A DNA stretch of 64,000 nt from Pinus tabuliformis. Taxonomy: Eukaryota; Streptophyta; Pinopsida; Pinales; Pinaceae. Positions within the stretch are counted from its first letter, which is position 1, and the number at the start of each line of letters is the position of its first letter. The translations under genes and the position numbers were made by a program. The notes under the pieces were generated by a model. The model was given only the letters and a program-made list of their open reading frames with translations. It did no database searches and had not been told where the DNA came from. This document shows, in pieces, positions 44,039-55,426 of the stretch. The stretch spans positions 208,348,310 to 208,412,309 of the forward strand of contig CM062818.1 in the NCBI GenBank assembly GCA_031772625.1. Reading direction: 5' to 3'.

Positions 44039-46625
44039 TGTTGTGGCTAGCAACAACCCCCCTTCTTATTTAGTTTTATCACTAATACTAAATAAGTGGG
44101 GACCCTTATTAAAAATCAATTAATGCTTGTATTTAAAACTTACTATCATAAACTTAGGAGAATACCCTCGAAAAATCTAAAAATACTTAAGTTTTATCAT
44201 AAGTTGGAATAAAATCACTCCTTAAAGCACGTCGCATCACAAAAAGGGTAATGGATGCCTTCCTACAAGCAGAATTCTAAGAGTGCGAAATCGCGATGTG
44301 AAATCACCATCAAAAGACCCTCATCGCATCGCATGCCTCAAACATCACCTGCGCTGAAATGCCTTAAACCACCAATATGTGATGGCGCATCTTGCAAATC
44401 GCATTTCGCAGAAAACACATTGACGGATGATTACCACACACAACGGATTTGCGATATTGTGATCTACGATATTGCAATCTGTGATATTGCGAAGCAAATT
44501 GCAAAATCGCCTTATCGCAGATCTTCAAGGCTCGTTGTTCAAAAAATCTTTTTCAATAAACCAAGGCCCGGTTATGCGCATTAATGTTAATCAATGAGTT
44601 AGTTGGCGATCATTAATGAAATATGGTTTTGATCTTATCGAAAAGCCATTTCATGTAAAGTGGTATATTTTATATGTTTTCCGCATTTAAGGCTTTCCCG
44701 TCACCTTTTTCTTATCATCATTCTCACCTCATTTGTAAACTGCAGGAGCAAAGAGCAGAGAAGTATACATAGTAGTGTTCAGGATATTATGGGAAAGAAG
44801 GGTAAAGCTCCGAGTTCTAAAGATAAATAAATGACGCCCTTGAACATAGACACCACCTGTAACAAAGATGCCGGTATTACTACTTGGGAAGGCATGTATA
44901 GTCTACTCAAGGAAGAAAATCCCAAGGTAATGGAGGTTACAGCTACTGCAGGCTCACACGGGTCTTCTGAGGTGTCTATTACAGAACTAGCATGTTTGTT
45001 CTTGCACAGGATAGCGGCGAGGCCCAAAATTCTTCCATACACGGACATGGTTAAATGGATACTAGATAATGTTGATATCACGTATAGAGAATTTAAAGCT
45101 CAAAACCACGAACTCACAGAGTCGTTATTTTCACAAAATTTAAGCTTTATATCCTCTAACAAAAAGCGCACAAGAGGCGAAAATCGCACCAGGGAAGCCC
45201 GGATCGAGAAACGGAGGTAGTTTCCAATGCATGATTAGTGCCTAGCGCTAATCGCTAGGAAAAACCCCTCGAGATGGAAAGCCTCTAATCGTTCAGTCGC
45301 CTATAAGCCCGGAAATTTGTAGAAAAAAGCACTAAAGGCGAAAGGCAAAACTTGAACTCTAGACCAGTGATATTTATCAGGTATATCATCAAGTGGTATG
45401 TAGATATCTACTGAATGTACAACAACTATAGACAAACTGGAGACAAAAGGCTCAAGAAAGGGCAGAGTCAATCAAAAGGTTTACTAAGTTGAATTGGGAT
45501 TCTTACTGGGCGTACTTGGTAAAACCACACAGCCAGTGCATGACTCTCAAATGTATCGTCAATTCTGCCGAGAAGATGGCGCCAGCACTTGCCGATTCCA
45601 TTTTCGCAGGACAGATAAAATCGGAAGTCGGCCAGCCAAATCTCCTCAAGCAAATGCTGAACACTTGCGATTACAAGGAGCAGATACACAAATAGTTAGT
45701 TAATAGTTTTCGTTTTAGATTCAGTTTTAGTTTTAATTTTTCTTTATTTTTGCCTAAAATGAGGACGGTCATTTAAACCACAACCTACATTTTTGTAATA
45801 AATTATTTTTAGATTTAGTTAGTAGTATTTAAACCCTTCTCATTCATTTAGAGAAGGGTCCATAAATTTATCAAAAACTTGTCCTCAAAACATGCACTTT
45901 TGCACCGTCCGAGGAGGTTTTGATGAATGAATGGAACAGGATTTATTGATATCTACATTTAATATCTACTACTCATGTTGCACTTTTGTACTCTTAGTGG
46001 ATGTTGGATTAAGAAGAGATAAATCATTATTGCTAGAGCTCATGAGTAGAACTAGTTATAAATGGTACTTTTATCTCTTAACTATTTCTGCTTATGTGTT
46101 AAGGTGATATTCATGTTTAGTTATTTATATATGAATGTGTGAATGCTTGAGTTATCATTTGGCACTTCTGTATGGTGATAGCTATTTATTTATGTTTAAT
46201 ATATGAGTAGCTTATTATGTTATATGTTTTTCACAACTGTTTTGTCTAACTTTTTATACGAATTGGTTTATCTTTATTGAATTATTTTCTGATAGCAGTT
46301 GAATGATATTTATTACCAACTATTATTTGAAATCATTTTAGATCACTTAACGGAAAGATTACATCCCGGGTTAGTTTAGAATTAGATATTTATGTTTATT
46401 AGAATACAATTGCACGTTGTTAGACTAGATTTAGAATAAAAGCATTTTACTTAGGAATTATTAGAGAAGAAATATCAATTCTCAACACACACACACATAT
46501 ATTGGGAAACTGGTCCCATATCCCCAGTCGGATCCACTATACCAAATGGAAAAGTAGCTGCTAACCAAGGTCCGGACCAGGTGGGTATCCCCCTTGTTGT
46601 AGACCCAATTTTCGGGGCTTCAACA
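44039..46625 (+). repeat. 3' LTR of element B
   Basis: 2587 bp, starting TGTTGTGGCT and ending CTTCAACA. It has the shortened GCGAT block at 44225-44525 and the TATA-like box plus hairpin at 45826-45859. Confidence 0.92.
44789..45695 (+). pseudogene. LTR-encoded protein, damaged copy (B 3' LTR)
   Basis: ATG at 44789, then a stop (TAA 44828, GAA in the other copies). Block 1 continues open to 45220 (TWEGMYSLLKEENP, ILPYTDMVKWIL), the linker shifts frame, and block 2 (YWAYLVKPHSQCMTLKC) ends at the conserved stop 45693-45695 after KEQIHK. Confidence 0.68.
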
Positions 46626-47514
46626 CTTTCCCATTCCAAGTATGCTTGTGATCTTCGACGCCACTTTCACTTGGAAGAATGTTAAGCTAGTCCCTTCTCC
46701 GTTTCAGTCTAGAGCCAAAATTTCAGTCATCTGTACTTCCCCTAAAGTTGATTCTACCTTATCTATCAGCTTGTTTGAAAAATTTTGTATTTGACCCATA
46801 CTCATCTGACCTTTCCTTTGTTGTTGGCCTTGTTGCTCGTTTTATGCAAAACCCACATGAAAGTCATTGGAAAGAAGCTAAAAGAATACTTAGTTATGTT
46901 CGAGGTATAGTTCAATTTGGGATTTATTATAGTGTAGAAGCATCTCCTCATTGGTTGGTTTCACTGATTTTGATTAGGCTGGTGACCCTGATGATTAGAA
47001 GTCTATTGCAGGTTACGTCTTCACTCTTGGTTTTGGACCTATTACATGGGCTTGAAAGAAAAAAAGTGTCGTTTCTCTTTCTTCAGCAGAAGCAGAGTAT
47101 TGTGGTGTCATGGAAGCTAGTAAGGAAGCCCTATGGCTTTGTCAGATCCTATCAGAGTTTGGTTTTCAGTAGCAGCATCTGACTACACTTTGGTGTGATA
47201 ATCAAAGTGTCATTCAAGTATGCAAAGATCCAGTCCAACATTAGAGCAGAAAACACATTGAATTACACATGCACTTCATCAAAAATCTCATTCATGGCCA
47301 TGTTCTTGAAGTGCAATATTGTTCAACCAATGATTAAGTTGCATACATATTTACAAAGGCTCTCACATAGGAAAAGTTTACTAAACTTTGATTTATGGTT
47401 GGAGTTCAAGAAGTTGTCACTAAGGGGGGATAGGCTCTAATGCCTCCTTCTTTCTCATATTGTGTCATATTTGTACATCCTTCAATCCTATCCCAAGTTG
47501 TTCTTAAGGGGGAA
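46626..47514 (+). pseudogene. RT end and RNase H of element C (right part)
   Basis: Resumes the C frame after B: SHSKYACDL, then GLVARFMQNPHESHWKEAKR and, across frameshifts, the RNase H signatures (SSAEAEYCGVM near 47082). The polypurine tract AAGGGGGAA (47506-47514) adjoins the 3' LTR. It is broken in several places. An extra tract, AAGGGGGGATAGG, lies at 47421-47433. Confidence 0.85.
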
Positions 47515-47966
47515 TGTTAGGATATTTCGATACATAGGAAATAATTAATTACAACTTGGTCTAGTGTATAGTTAGGTAAAGTGTGTTTCTTTAGTATGTA
47601 ATTTTTGTAACTTATAATCTGACGGTCACAATATGTTCTAGACATGAAGTGATCCAATGGTTCATTCTCTCCTCGGTATTACCGACACTTGATCTGTGGC
47701 TTAACACCTGACTAGTCCATGATCTCTACTTAAAGAGCATGGAGGGTCTTTTGTTAGGTGACCATTCATGAGAGAATATTATGTAAATTTTCTTTCTTTT
47801 ACATCAATAAATTGTTTGAAGTGGTTGCGTTGGCTCAAGTCATGGATTATTTCCCTCTTTGAGGGTTTTAACCACGTCAATAATACTAGTATATTGATAT
47901 GTGATCTGTTTGTGAGTGGTGTCCTTTGGTGTTCTATTTTAGGAACTTACCCTGTAAATTCCTAGA
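47515..47966 (+). repeat. 3' LTR of element C
   Basis: 452 bp, starting TGTTAGGATA and ending CCTAGA, where the 5' copy has CCTACA. The TSD CACAT follows at 47967-47971. Confidence 0.9.
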
Positions 47967-47971
47967 CACAT

Positions 47972-48870
47972 CATCTAGCATGTGATTCCAATCAAAGAAG
48001 GGGTGAATTCATTTCAAAAAAATCTAAGAAGATTCCATTAGATGCTTGAACCCCTGATTCAAAATGAATTAATAAATTTCTGGGTGCTCAAATCATCTTT
48101 AAAGTTCAACATTCTACCTGGGTTTCAAGCCTTGTTCCTATTAGGAAAAAGTCCAACGAGATATGCCTATGTGTTGATTTTCGCAACCTCAACCAGGATT
48201 TAGATAAGGATAATTACCCCATGCCATCTATGGATAAGATACTCCATACAGTATCTGGTTCAAAGATGTTCTTTCTACTCAATGGATTCTTCGAATATAA
48301 TCAAGTGCTAGTAGCAAAACTAGATTGATTAAAGACCACTTTCAGGATGAAGTGGGGAACTTTTGCTTTCAAGCACATGCCATTTGGACTTATCAATGGT
48401 GGAGAAACATTTAAACAAGCCATGCACATCAAATTCCATGGATTGATCGGCCAGAGTGTGGTCGTCTAGTTGGATGACATAATTGTATTTTCAAAGAAGA
48501 GATCTGATCATATTCATCATCTGAAGAAGATTTTCGAGCGATGTCGCATGGAATTTCATTGAATATGAAAAAGAGAATATTTTTTGTGTTCGAAGGTAAT
48601 CTCTTAGGACAAATTATTTATAAGAGTAGAAATAAGGTTGACCCATAAAGTGTCAAGGCTATTGCTCAAATCCATTTTTTAGTGAACAAGAAAGTGATTC
48701 AATCCTTCTTGGGAAAGGTCAACTTCCTACGCATGTTCTCTGACTACGAAAATTTTTTCAAACCATTACAAGAAATGATAAAGAAGGATGATATATATAA
48801 ATGGGACAAGAGGGAGAAATATGCCTTTTCTTGAATCAAGAAAGCCATTGTTGATGCTCCAGGCTTATAT
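47972..48870 (+). pseudogene. RT of element D
   Basis: Reads WVSSLVPIRKKSNEICLCVD, DKDNYPMPSMDKIL, FKHMPFGLINGGETFKQAM and V*LDDIIVFSKK, in which the Tyr of YxDD has become a stop (TAG near 48468). Further stops at 48041, 48059, 48329 and 48834. It ends at KKAIVDAPGLY, where F was inserted. Confidence 0.85.
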
Positions 48871-49215
48871 TGTTGGGTAGATCTACCTATGGTTTTGTGC
48901 ATGGTTTTCACACATGGTTTTGGGTATGATAGTTTTCTGCGCATCGTATTTTGTAGATCCATTCAAGGGAACTACGGTTATATACTAATAAAGGGGTAAT
49001 GTATTGGGGTTTATGGATGCTTCGACATGTATATATATGTATGTATTGTAACATTTAAAGGAATATAATGAAAAATCAATCTGGTAGTCCCAGTTTTGGG
49101 ATCCAGGGGAAAATCTCTGTGTATAACTGTTTTATATTTTATGCTCGTGTCATTGATTATTTTTTGTTTTTAGAATTCGTATGTGGGTAATTTCTGTACA
49201 GGGTTAAAACCTACA
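48871..49215 (+). repeat. 5' LTR of element F
   Basis: 345 bp, TGTTGGGTAG to CCTACA, followed by primer site TGGTATCAGAG at 49218. It lacks about 145 bp of U3 found in the 3' LTR. Confidence 0.88.
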
Positions 49216-49340
49216 TTTGGTATCAGAGTTGTTTTGGCTTCAAGGGGATGCCTTTGCTATTGAGGGGTTTTTCTCAAGCCTGTGGTAGACCCTGTTTAGT
49301 GGGAGATTTTTGGGATCGATTCTTATGGGGAAAGAATATC

Positions 49341-50130
49341 ATGAGTAGTGGAAAGATAGAGATTGAGAAATTTAATTGTAAGAGTTTTGAGTTGTGGAAA
49401 CTCAAGATGGAGGATCTGCTGGTGGATAAAGATTAGTGGGTCACAGTATATCCGAGTACTAAACCAATGACAATGTCAGCTGAAGATTGGGTAAAGTTGG
49501 ATCGAAAGGCAAAGAGCACAATACGGTTGTGTATCTCAGATTTAGTATGGTTGAATGTATCAGGGGAAGCTTCAACGAAGGCTTTGTGATACAAGTTAGG
49601 GACTTTTTACCAATCTAAGTCTCTGGCGAATAAATTGTTCCTACGGAAAAAATTGTATAACCTGAGGATGAAGGATGGAGACTCAGCGATAGAGAATCTT
49701 AACACATTTAATGTTGTGGTAAGCCAGTTTTTATCTATTGATATAAAAATTTCAAATGAAGATAACTGCAACAATTTGTTTTGTTCTCTACCAGATTCTT
49801 GGGATAGTCTAGTTGTTGCAATAGGCAGCAATGTGATTGCCTTGCAGTTTGATGAAATAGTATCATCCTTGTTGTCGAAGGAAATGAGACGAAAAAATAC
49901 GAAGGGCCAGAATGGTGATGCCTTGTCTGTACGAGGATGGTCCCAGAATAAAATTAAATTAAATTAAATTAAAAAAATAAAAATAAAAATAAAAATCCTC
50001 AAGTGGGAGATCGAAATCTCCAGGAAAACATGTAAAGGTGTGATGGAAATGCGGAAAGAAAGGACACTTCAAAAAGGAATGTAGATCTAAAGCTCCTGAG
50101 AAAGGAAAGGGATCTAATGATGCTCCTTCT
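49341..50130 (+). pseudogene. gag of element F
   Basis: Starts MSSGKIEIEKFNCKSFELWK. Core pieces ANKLFLRKKLYNLRMKDGDS and NNLFCSLPDSWDSLVVAIGS. Zinc knuckle WKCGKKGHFKKEC near 50043-50081. Stops at 49434 and 49588. A repeat of AATTA and AAAAT units at 49959-49997 interrupts the basic region. Confidence 0.83.
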
Positions 50131-51540
50131 ATAGAAGTGAAAACCACCTTAGATGAAGGTGGGGATGTGTACTTGACTTCTTATTCAAGTACACATGTAG
50201 ATCATGAGGCATGGTTGATTGACTTAGGTGCATCATTGCACTTCACTCCCCACAGGGAGTGGTTCTACGAGTATGATAAATATTATGGTGGTGATGCCTT
50301 CTTAGGGGATGATAGGAAGGCTAGAATCGTCGTTTGCGGAAAATTTAAGTTGAAGTTGCAAGGCGGAAGGATTAGAACACTTCCAAGTGTTCTCTACATT
50401 CCTACATTAGCCAGAAATCTGATTTTTGTAAGCAATCTTAATGTGCAGGTGTAAAAACAGTGTTTGAGAAAGATACCTATAAGATGGTTTAGGGAGCACT
50501 GATCTTGATGCGGGAATTTCGGATTAGAACTCTGTACAAGCTTCAGGGTAGCACTGTTATTGATGGGTGCAACAGTTTTGTGGTTCGTGAAAGTGGAGCA
50601 GAAAATCTAGTGATCTCTAGAGAAAATACCATGCTATGGAATCAAAGGCTTGGACATATTGGAGAGAAGGACCTTCGAATAATTCATGGTAATGGTATGG
50701 TAGAAGGTATGTCTAATTTTTATTTATTTATTTATTTATTTTTTTTTTCTGGATTTTGATTTCTATGAAAATTGTGTATATGGGAAGTAGAATCGGGTGA
50801 TTTTCCCCTCTGGTGCTAAGAGGGTGAAACGGATATTAGATCTTGTGCACAGTGATGTGTTTGGACCTGTGTCAGTTCCATCACTAGCTAAGTTTATGTA
50901 CTATATATCATTTATAGATGACTTCTCAAGGAATACATGGATATATTTCCTCAGGAAGAAATATGAAGTCTTTGACATGTTTAAATAATTTAAGGCTCTG
51001 GTGGAAAACTAGACAAAGAAGAAGATAAAGGTACTGAGAACAAATAACGGTGCAAGGAGGAATTTGAAGAGTTCTGTAAGAAGTGTGGTATAGAACAGCA
51101 GAATACTAATCCATACTCAACAAAATGGAATTACAGAAAGAATGAATAGGGCGTTGATGGAAAAGGCAAGAAGCATTCTCATTGGTTCCATGTTAGGACA
51201 AGAATTCTAGGTAGACGTGGTGGAGACTGCATGTTACCTGGTCAATAGATCACCTTCATCAACATTGGAGGATAAGACTTCACAATAGGTATGGACTAGT
51301 AAGAAACCCTCTCTTTCACATCTGAGGGTATTTGGATGTGATGCATATGTACATGTTCCAAAGGAGAAAAGAACCAAGTTGGAGAGTAAATATGAAAAAT
51401 GCATCTTTATTGGGTATAAGGATGGTTGAAAAGGTTAGAATCTTTGGAACCCAGAAACAAGGAAAATTGTGTACAATCGTGATGTGGTGTTTAGAGATGT
51501 GATTAAACATGAAGTCCTACAAAAGAACCTGAGAAGATAG
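50131..51540 (+). pseudogene. Protease and integrase of element F
   Basis: Protease LIDLGASLHFTP (DSG changed to DLG, near 50215), then FLGDDRKARIV. Pre-integrase LWNQRLGHIGEKDLRII is broken by an inserted T-rich stretch (50719-50750). Integrase: LVHSDVFGPVS (first Asp), then fragments in several frames to about 51510 (RNRSPSSTLEDKT-like, VFGCDAYVHVPK). Dead by stops and frameshifts. Confidence 0.8.
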
Positions 51541-53280
51541 AGTTTGAGCTACAGGAGGAGGAATCAAACTCTACAGCAGAAGAGGAATTAGAAGATGAAG
51601 AGCCACAAACTCCAACTGTGAGAAGATCAATTCGGGAAAGAAGGCAACCAGAAAGGTATAGTCCAACTGCTTTCTCTTCAAATTCTTCTTTATCTATTAC
51701 TGATGATGATACCAGAACTGTTAGGGAAGCAATAGATTCAGGAGATGGAAAACTCTATTAAGAGGTCATGGTTGATGAAATGACATCTTTGTACAAAAAT
51801 GAGGCTTGGGATTTGGTGGAGTTTCCAAGTGGAAGGAAACCCATTGGCATAAAATGGGTGTTTAAGAAGAATATGAATGCAGAAGGCAAGGTGGAGAAAT
51901 ACAAAGCTCAGTTGGTAGCAAAAGGTTATTCCCAGGTGTTGGGAATTGGTTTTGGTGATATTTTTTCTCCTGTTGCCAAGGTAGCTTTTATTAGATTACT
52001 TTTATATGTTGTTGCTACTTTTGATTTTGAGGTAGAGAAGATGGATGAGAAGAAAACATTTCTTCACGAGGATCTAGAAGAAGAGATCTACATGAAGCAA
52101 CCTAAAGGATTTGCGGTGAAGTGTAAGAAAGAACTAGTATGCAGGTTAAAAAAGTCTTTGTATGGGTTAAAACAGTCACCAAGGATGTGGTATCAGAAAT
52201 TTGATACATATATATGGGGACTTGGCTTCACCAGAAGCAAAGCATATCTCTATGTGTGTTTTAAATTAATTGGTGACTGTGCTATTTTTTTGGTCTTGTA
52301 TGTGGATGATATGTTGTTGATTGGAATAACAAAGAAATTATCCAGGAATTGAAGACCCAATCATACTCTAAATTCGACATGAAAGATCTTGGTGCTGCAT
52401 ACTATATTTTGTGGAAGGAAATTAAACGAGATCGTGCCAAAAGGAAGCTCTAGTTAAACCAGAGGAAGTATGTCGAGATAATATTGTAGAGGTTTAATAT
52501 GCAGGATAGTAAACCGATGAAGGTTCCTATTTTTGTTGGTGTAAATTTATCTGTTGAATAGTGTCCCAAGACACAAGAAGAGGAAGAGGACATGTCCTAT
52601 GTTCCATACGCAATTGTAGTCGGTAGCCTGATGTATGCAATGGTTTGTACTAGACCATACATTGTACATGCAGTGGGAGTATTGAGCAGGTTTAGGTCAA
52701 AACCATGGAAGGAGCATTGGACAAAAGTGAAGGGGGTTTTTAGGTATTTTCATGGCACTAGTGATTATAGTCTTTGATACCAAGGAAGACTAGGATTAGA
52801 TAGAGTTTTGGACATTCGTGGATTTTTTGGTGCAGAATTGGTTGGAGATCTAGATCATAGAAGATTTACAAGTGGGTATGTATTTAACCTGTTTGGAGGT
52901 GTATTTAGTTGGATGAGCAAGAGACAGTTTGTAGTGGCACTTTCAACTATAGAGGCAGAATAGATGGTAGCCACTCATGCAAGCAAGGAAGCAGTTTGTT
53001 TGCAAATATTGTGTTCAAGTATGGGGTTGGTACAATAAGTTATAAGGATAAATTGTGATAGCCAAAGTGAATTTTTCTTGTAAATAACCTTGCTTATTAC
53101 TCAAAGACAAAGCACATTGATGATCAGTATCACTTTGTGAGGGATATGGTTGAGGACAAAAAGGTGTTGCTGGTAAAGGTGGACACTTTAAAGAATGTTG
53201 CAGATGCATTGACAAATTCTGTGAGCACTGAGAAGTTTTCTTGCTGTAGAGAAACAATGGGTGTTACAGGTCTAGACCAA
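51541..53280 (+). pseudogene. RT and RNase H of element F
   Basis: RT from about 51768: GIKWVFKKNMNAEGKVEKYK, AKGYSQVLGIGFGDIFSPVA, YGLKQSPRMWYQKF and the intact catalytic LYVDDMLL (52297-52320). The frame breaks at 52350. RNase H pieces: MVCTRPYIVHAVGVLSRF, FFGAELVGDLDHRRFTSG (first Asp region altered) and ALSTIEAE, followed by stops. It ends before the purine tract AGTGGGAGAA at 53321. Confidence 0.85.
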
Positions 53281-53331
53281 TGACTAATCTCTCATGTGCC
53301 CCCCCTAGAAACAAAGCAACAAGTGGGAGAA

Positions 53332-53820
53332 TGTTGGGTGTGTGTTATATTCTTTCCATGACTAGCCCCACATGTGGGGGGCTCACAAGGGGGGTAGAAG
53401 CCCCCCTTGTTGGGGGGTTTGAGGGGGGGAGATAGCCCCCCTCTACGGGGTCTAGGGCAACACCCCAGGGAATTTTTTTTTGGACCCTATATTAGGTGGG
53501 AAGACCTACCTATGGTTTTGTGCATGGTTTTCGCACATGGTTTTGGGCATGATGGTTTTCTGTCCATGGTATTCTGTAGATCCAGTCAAGGGAACTATGA
53601 TTATGTTCTAATCCAAGGTGTATGGATGCTTCGACATGTATATATATGTATTGTAACATTGAAAGGAATATAATGAAAAATCAATCTGGTAGTCCCGAGT
53701 TTGGGATCCATGGGAAAATCTCTGTATATATTTGTTTTATGTTTTATGCTCTCACCATTGATTATTTTCTATTTTTAGAATTCATATATAGGTAATTTCT
53801 GTATTGGCTTAAAACCTACA
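53332..53820 (+). repeat. 3' LTR of element F with GC-rich U3 hairpins
   Basis: 489 bp, TGTTGGGTGT to CCTACA. At 53364-53465 it has G/C runs that pair with each other, such as CCCCACATGTGGGG, and CCCCCC/GGGGGG blocks. These are missing from the 5' LTR. Confidence 0.88.
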
Positions 53821-53825
53821 TATAT

Positions 53826-54321
53826 ATTCCAAATTTTGGCAAAGGTTTCTTGTTATATACTTTTGCTTCCAACATGTCTATTGTAATCGTATTTACACAA
53901 AAAGACAATCAAGGGAATGAACGACCTATATCTTTTATGAGTGATGCCTTATAGGGATCATAGCTTATTTATCTCACCATTTATAAACAAGCATACACAA
54001 TGTATATGGCGGTCAAGCATTTTAGGCCTTACCTCCTGAAAGATCAAATGATTATCTATGTGTCTCATCCAATAGTTAGAACACTCTTTGTATAACAAGA
54101 TCTAGGTAAAAGGATGACGAACTAGATGATGTGATTACAAGTATATGATCTTGAATTCAAGCCAATTCACACTGTCAAGGGCCATGGTCTCTTTCAGCTT
54201 ACAGCCGAAGCAATGGATTCACTAGAAGGAGACCCTTCTGGGTGGGAATAAGAGACATAAATTTACAATGTTGAGAAAGTTCCTCCTATGAGTACAACCA
54301 TGTCTTGGTATACAGACATAC
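53826..54321 (+). pseudogene. RNase H of element D
   Basis: Continues D after F: FGKGFLLYTFASNMSIVIVF, then QGNERPISFMSDAL, KQAYTMYMAVKHFRPYLLKD and YDLEFKPIHTVKGHGLFQL. It matches the A/B RNase H (FILYTFASDRSYAAILTQ). It is broken by stops and ends where the minus-strand LTR begins. Confidence 0.82.
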
Positions 54322-55426
54322 TGTGGTGAAGTAAAATTCTAAATGCGGACACAAACAATTCCTCTAGCCCGATAGCGGGTCTATACACAAACAAGACATT
54401 CTATCGAAGATTTCCTTAGTTTAGAACCAATTAAGAGGACCTACCTCTTAGTACACTCATCCCGTTTGGTGATGACCTTGCTTTCCCGCTCTAGCTATCT
54501 CCCATTTCCTTCTTCAAACATCGGAAACAAGTAAACAACGACAAACAACAACTGTGATAATAGACAAATTGTAATTCAACCTACTTAACAAGTCAAGAAG
54601 CATTAAGCCATAAACATGTGAGATGACACATTATGTAGGAAATCAATCGATAGTTGCATATATATTAAATCAAGAAGAGATTACAACCATTGTCTTGACG
54701 TTGTTGTTCTCCTCCGACAAATCTAAGTTCCCACACACTTCCATTAGCATTCCATGATGACCTCAACAATGATAGTTTTAAGGCTCTTCCCTTTAGTCTT
54801 CACACTAAACCAAATTCACACTTCTCCCTCACACACAACTAGAGAGCTACAACTATGAATAACTTGTTGATTACTCCAAACTTAATTAGCACTAGCACAC
54901 CAACATTAACACTAGCTTGTGCTTGGGAAAAAAGGAGGTTTATATAGCATGAATGCATGGGAGATGGTTCCTCTTCTAATGGGAGAAGGTATTATCTCTT
55001 GAGGTAGTTCCATCATTATAGGGGAAAGGAGCCCAAACTGACATCCTCGACTCCATCTGGCCCAACCATTTACCAGACTTCCGTTATGAAGCTTCTACAG
55101 TTGGAAGCTTCGGCTCCTTATTTGAAAAACTTTCCAAAAGAGGTTCGACGCGACTGGAAAAAGGCTCAGTCACTCCAGTCGATGCTAGGATCAATGTTAA
55201 TCCCTACATATTGGCATGAGGAGGACACTGGTCATTAGCGTCAGGCTTGTAAACTGGGAAAAACAGAAGATTTTTGGGAAATTATGCAAAAGGGAATTGT
55301 TCTGCTCATGAAGAGGGACATAATGAGAGTTTCTTCATGAAGGGGAAGCATGTAGGGTTCACTGTAGAGGTCCTCCAGGATCATGGAATGGGGAGTATAG
55401 GGATAGTGAAAAAAAATTGTGTAACA
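54322..55426 (-). repeat. Minus-strand LTR (element H)
   Basis: Read on the minus strand it starts TGTTACACAATT at 55426, has a TATA box TATATAAA (plus 54939-54946), and ends ACCACA at 54322. Next to its start, on the right, is the purine tract TTTAGGGGGATC (plus 55427-55438), so it is the 3' LTR of an element lying to the right. No second copy, primer site or pol was found in 55427-64000, so the element is truncated or non-autonomous. The borders are inferred from motifs only. Confidence 0.55.
54939..54946 (-). promoter_or_regulatory. TATA box of minus-strand LTR H
   Basis: TATATAAA on the minus strand, about 480 bp into the LTR, followed by a 5'-leader-like stretch. Confidence 0.5.

Larger units (their letters stand above)
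26349..46625 (+). mobile_element. Tat-like Ty3/gypsy element B (sister of A), split by element E
   Basis: Same architecture as A. The 5' LTR is 26349-36933, with E inside; the 3' LTR is 44039-46625. TSD is CTTTT (26344-26348) and CTTTC (46626-46630); the coding frame of C shows CTTTC was the original. Without E it is about 12.26 kb. Pol is more frameshifted than in A. PBS has one mutation. LTR divergence is a few percent by eye. Confidence 0.95.
21338..47966 (+). mobile_element. Ty1/copia element C, split by element B
   Basis: LTRs of 452 bp at 21338-21789 and 47515-47966 and TSD CACAT (21333-21337 and 47967-47971). About 6.3 kb when B is removed. Order gag, protease, integrase, RT, RNase H, as in copia. 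Frames hold multiple stops, and B interrupts the RT/RNase H connection. LTRs differ at about 16 of the first 145 positions, so C is clearly older than B, as the nesting requires. Confidence 0.93.
48871..53820 (+). mobile_element. Ty1/copia element F, Tnt1/Tork-like
   Basis: 5' LTR 48871-49215, 3' LTR 53332-53820, TSD TATAT (48866-48870 and 53821-53825). Order gag, zinc knuckle, protease, integrase, RT, RNase H. The gag start (EKFNCKSFELWKLKMEDLL) and knuckle are of the Tnt1/Tork type. Many stops, plus two simple-sequence insertions (49959-49997 and 50719-50750). LTR overlap differs by roughly 12%. Confidence 0.93.
5536..54321 (+). mobile_element. Old Tat-like Ty3/gypsy relic (element D), host of nested insertions
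   Basis: D is recovered in four pieces: 5536-8992 (gag, protease, extra RNase H), 21197-21337 (linker before RT), 47972-48870 (RT) and 53826-54321 (RNase H). Reading across each junction restores the protein pattern: NLGT resumes after element A, the DDLKTYG block ends at element C, and GLY resumes as IPNFGKGF after element F. All pieces carry many stops, so D is the oldest element here. Integrase is not found to the right; a minus-strand LTR starts where it should continue. Confidence 0.85.
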
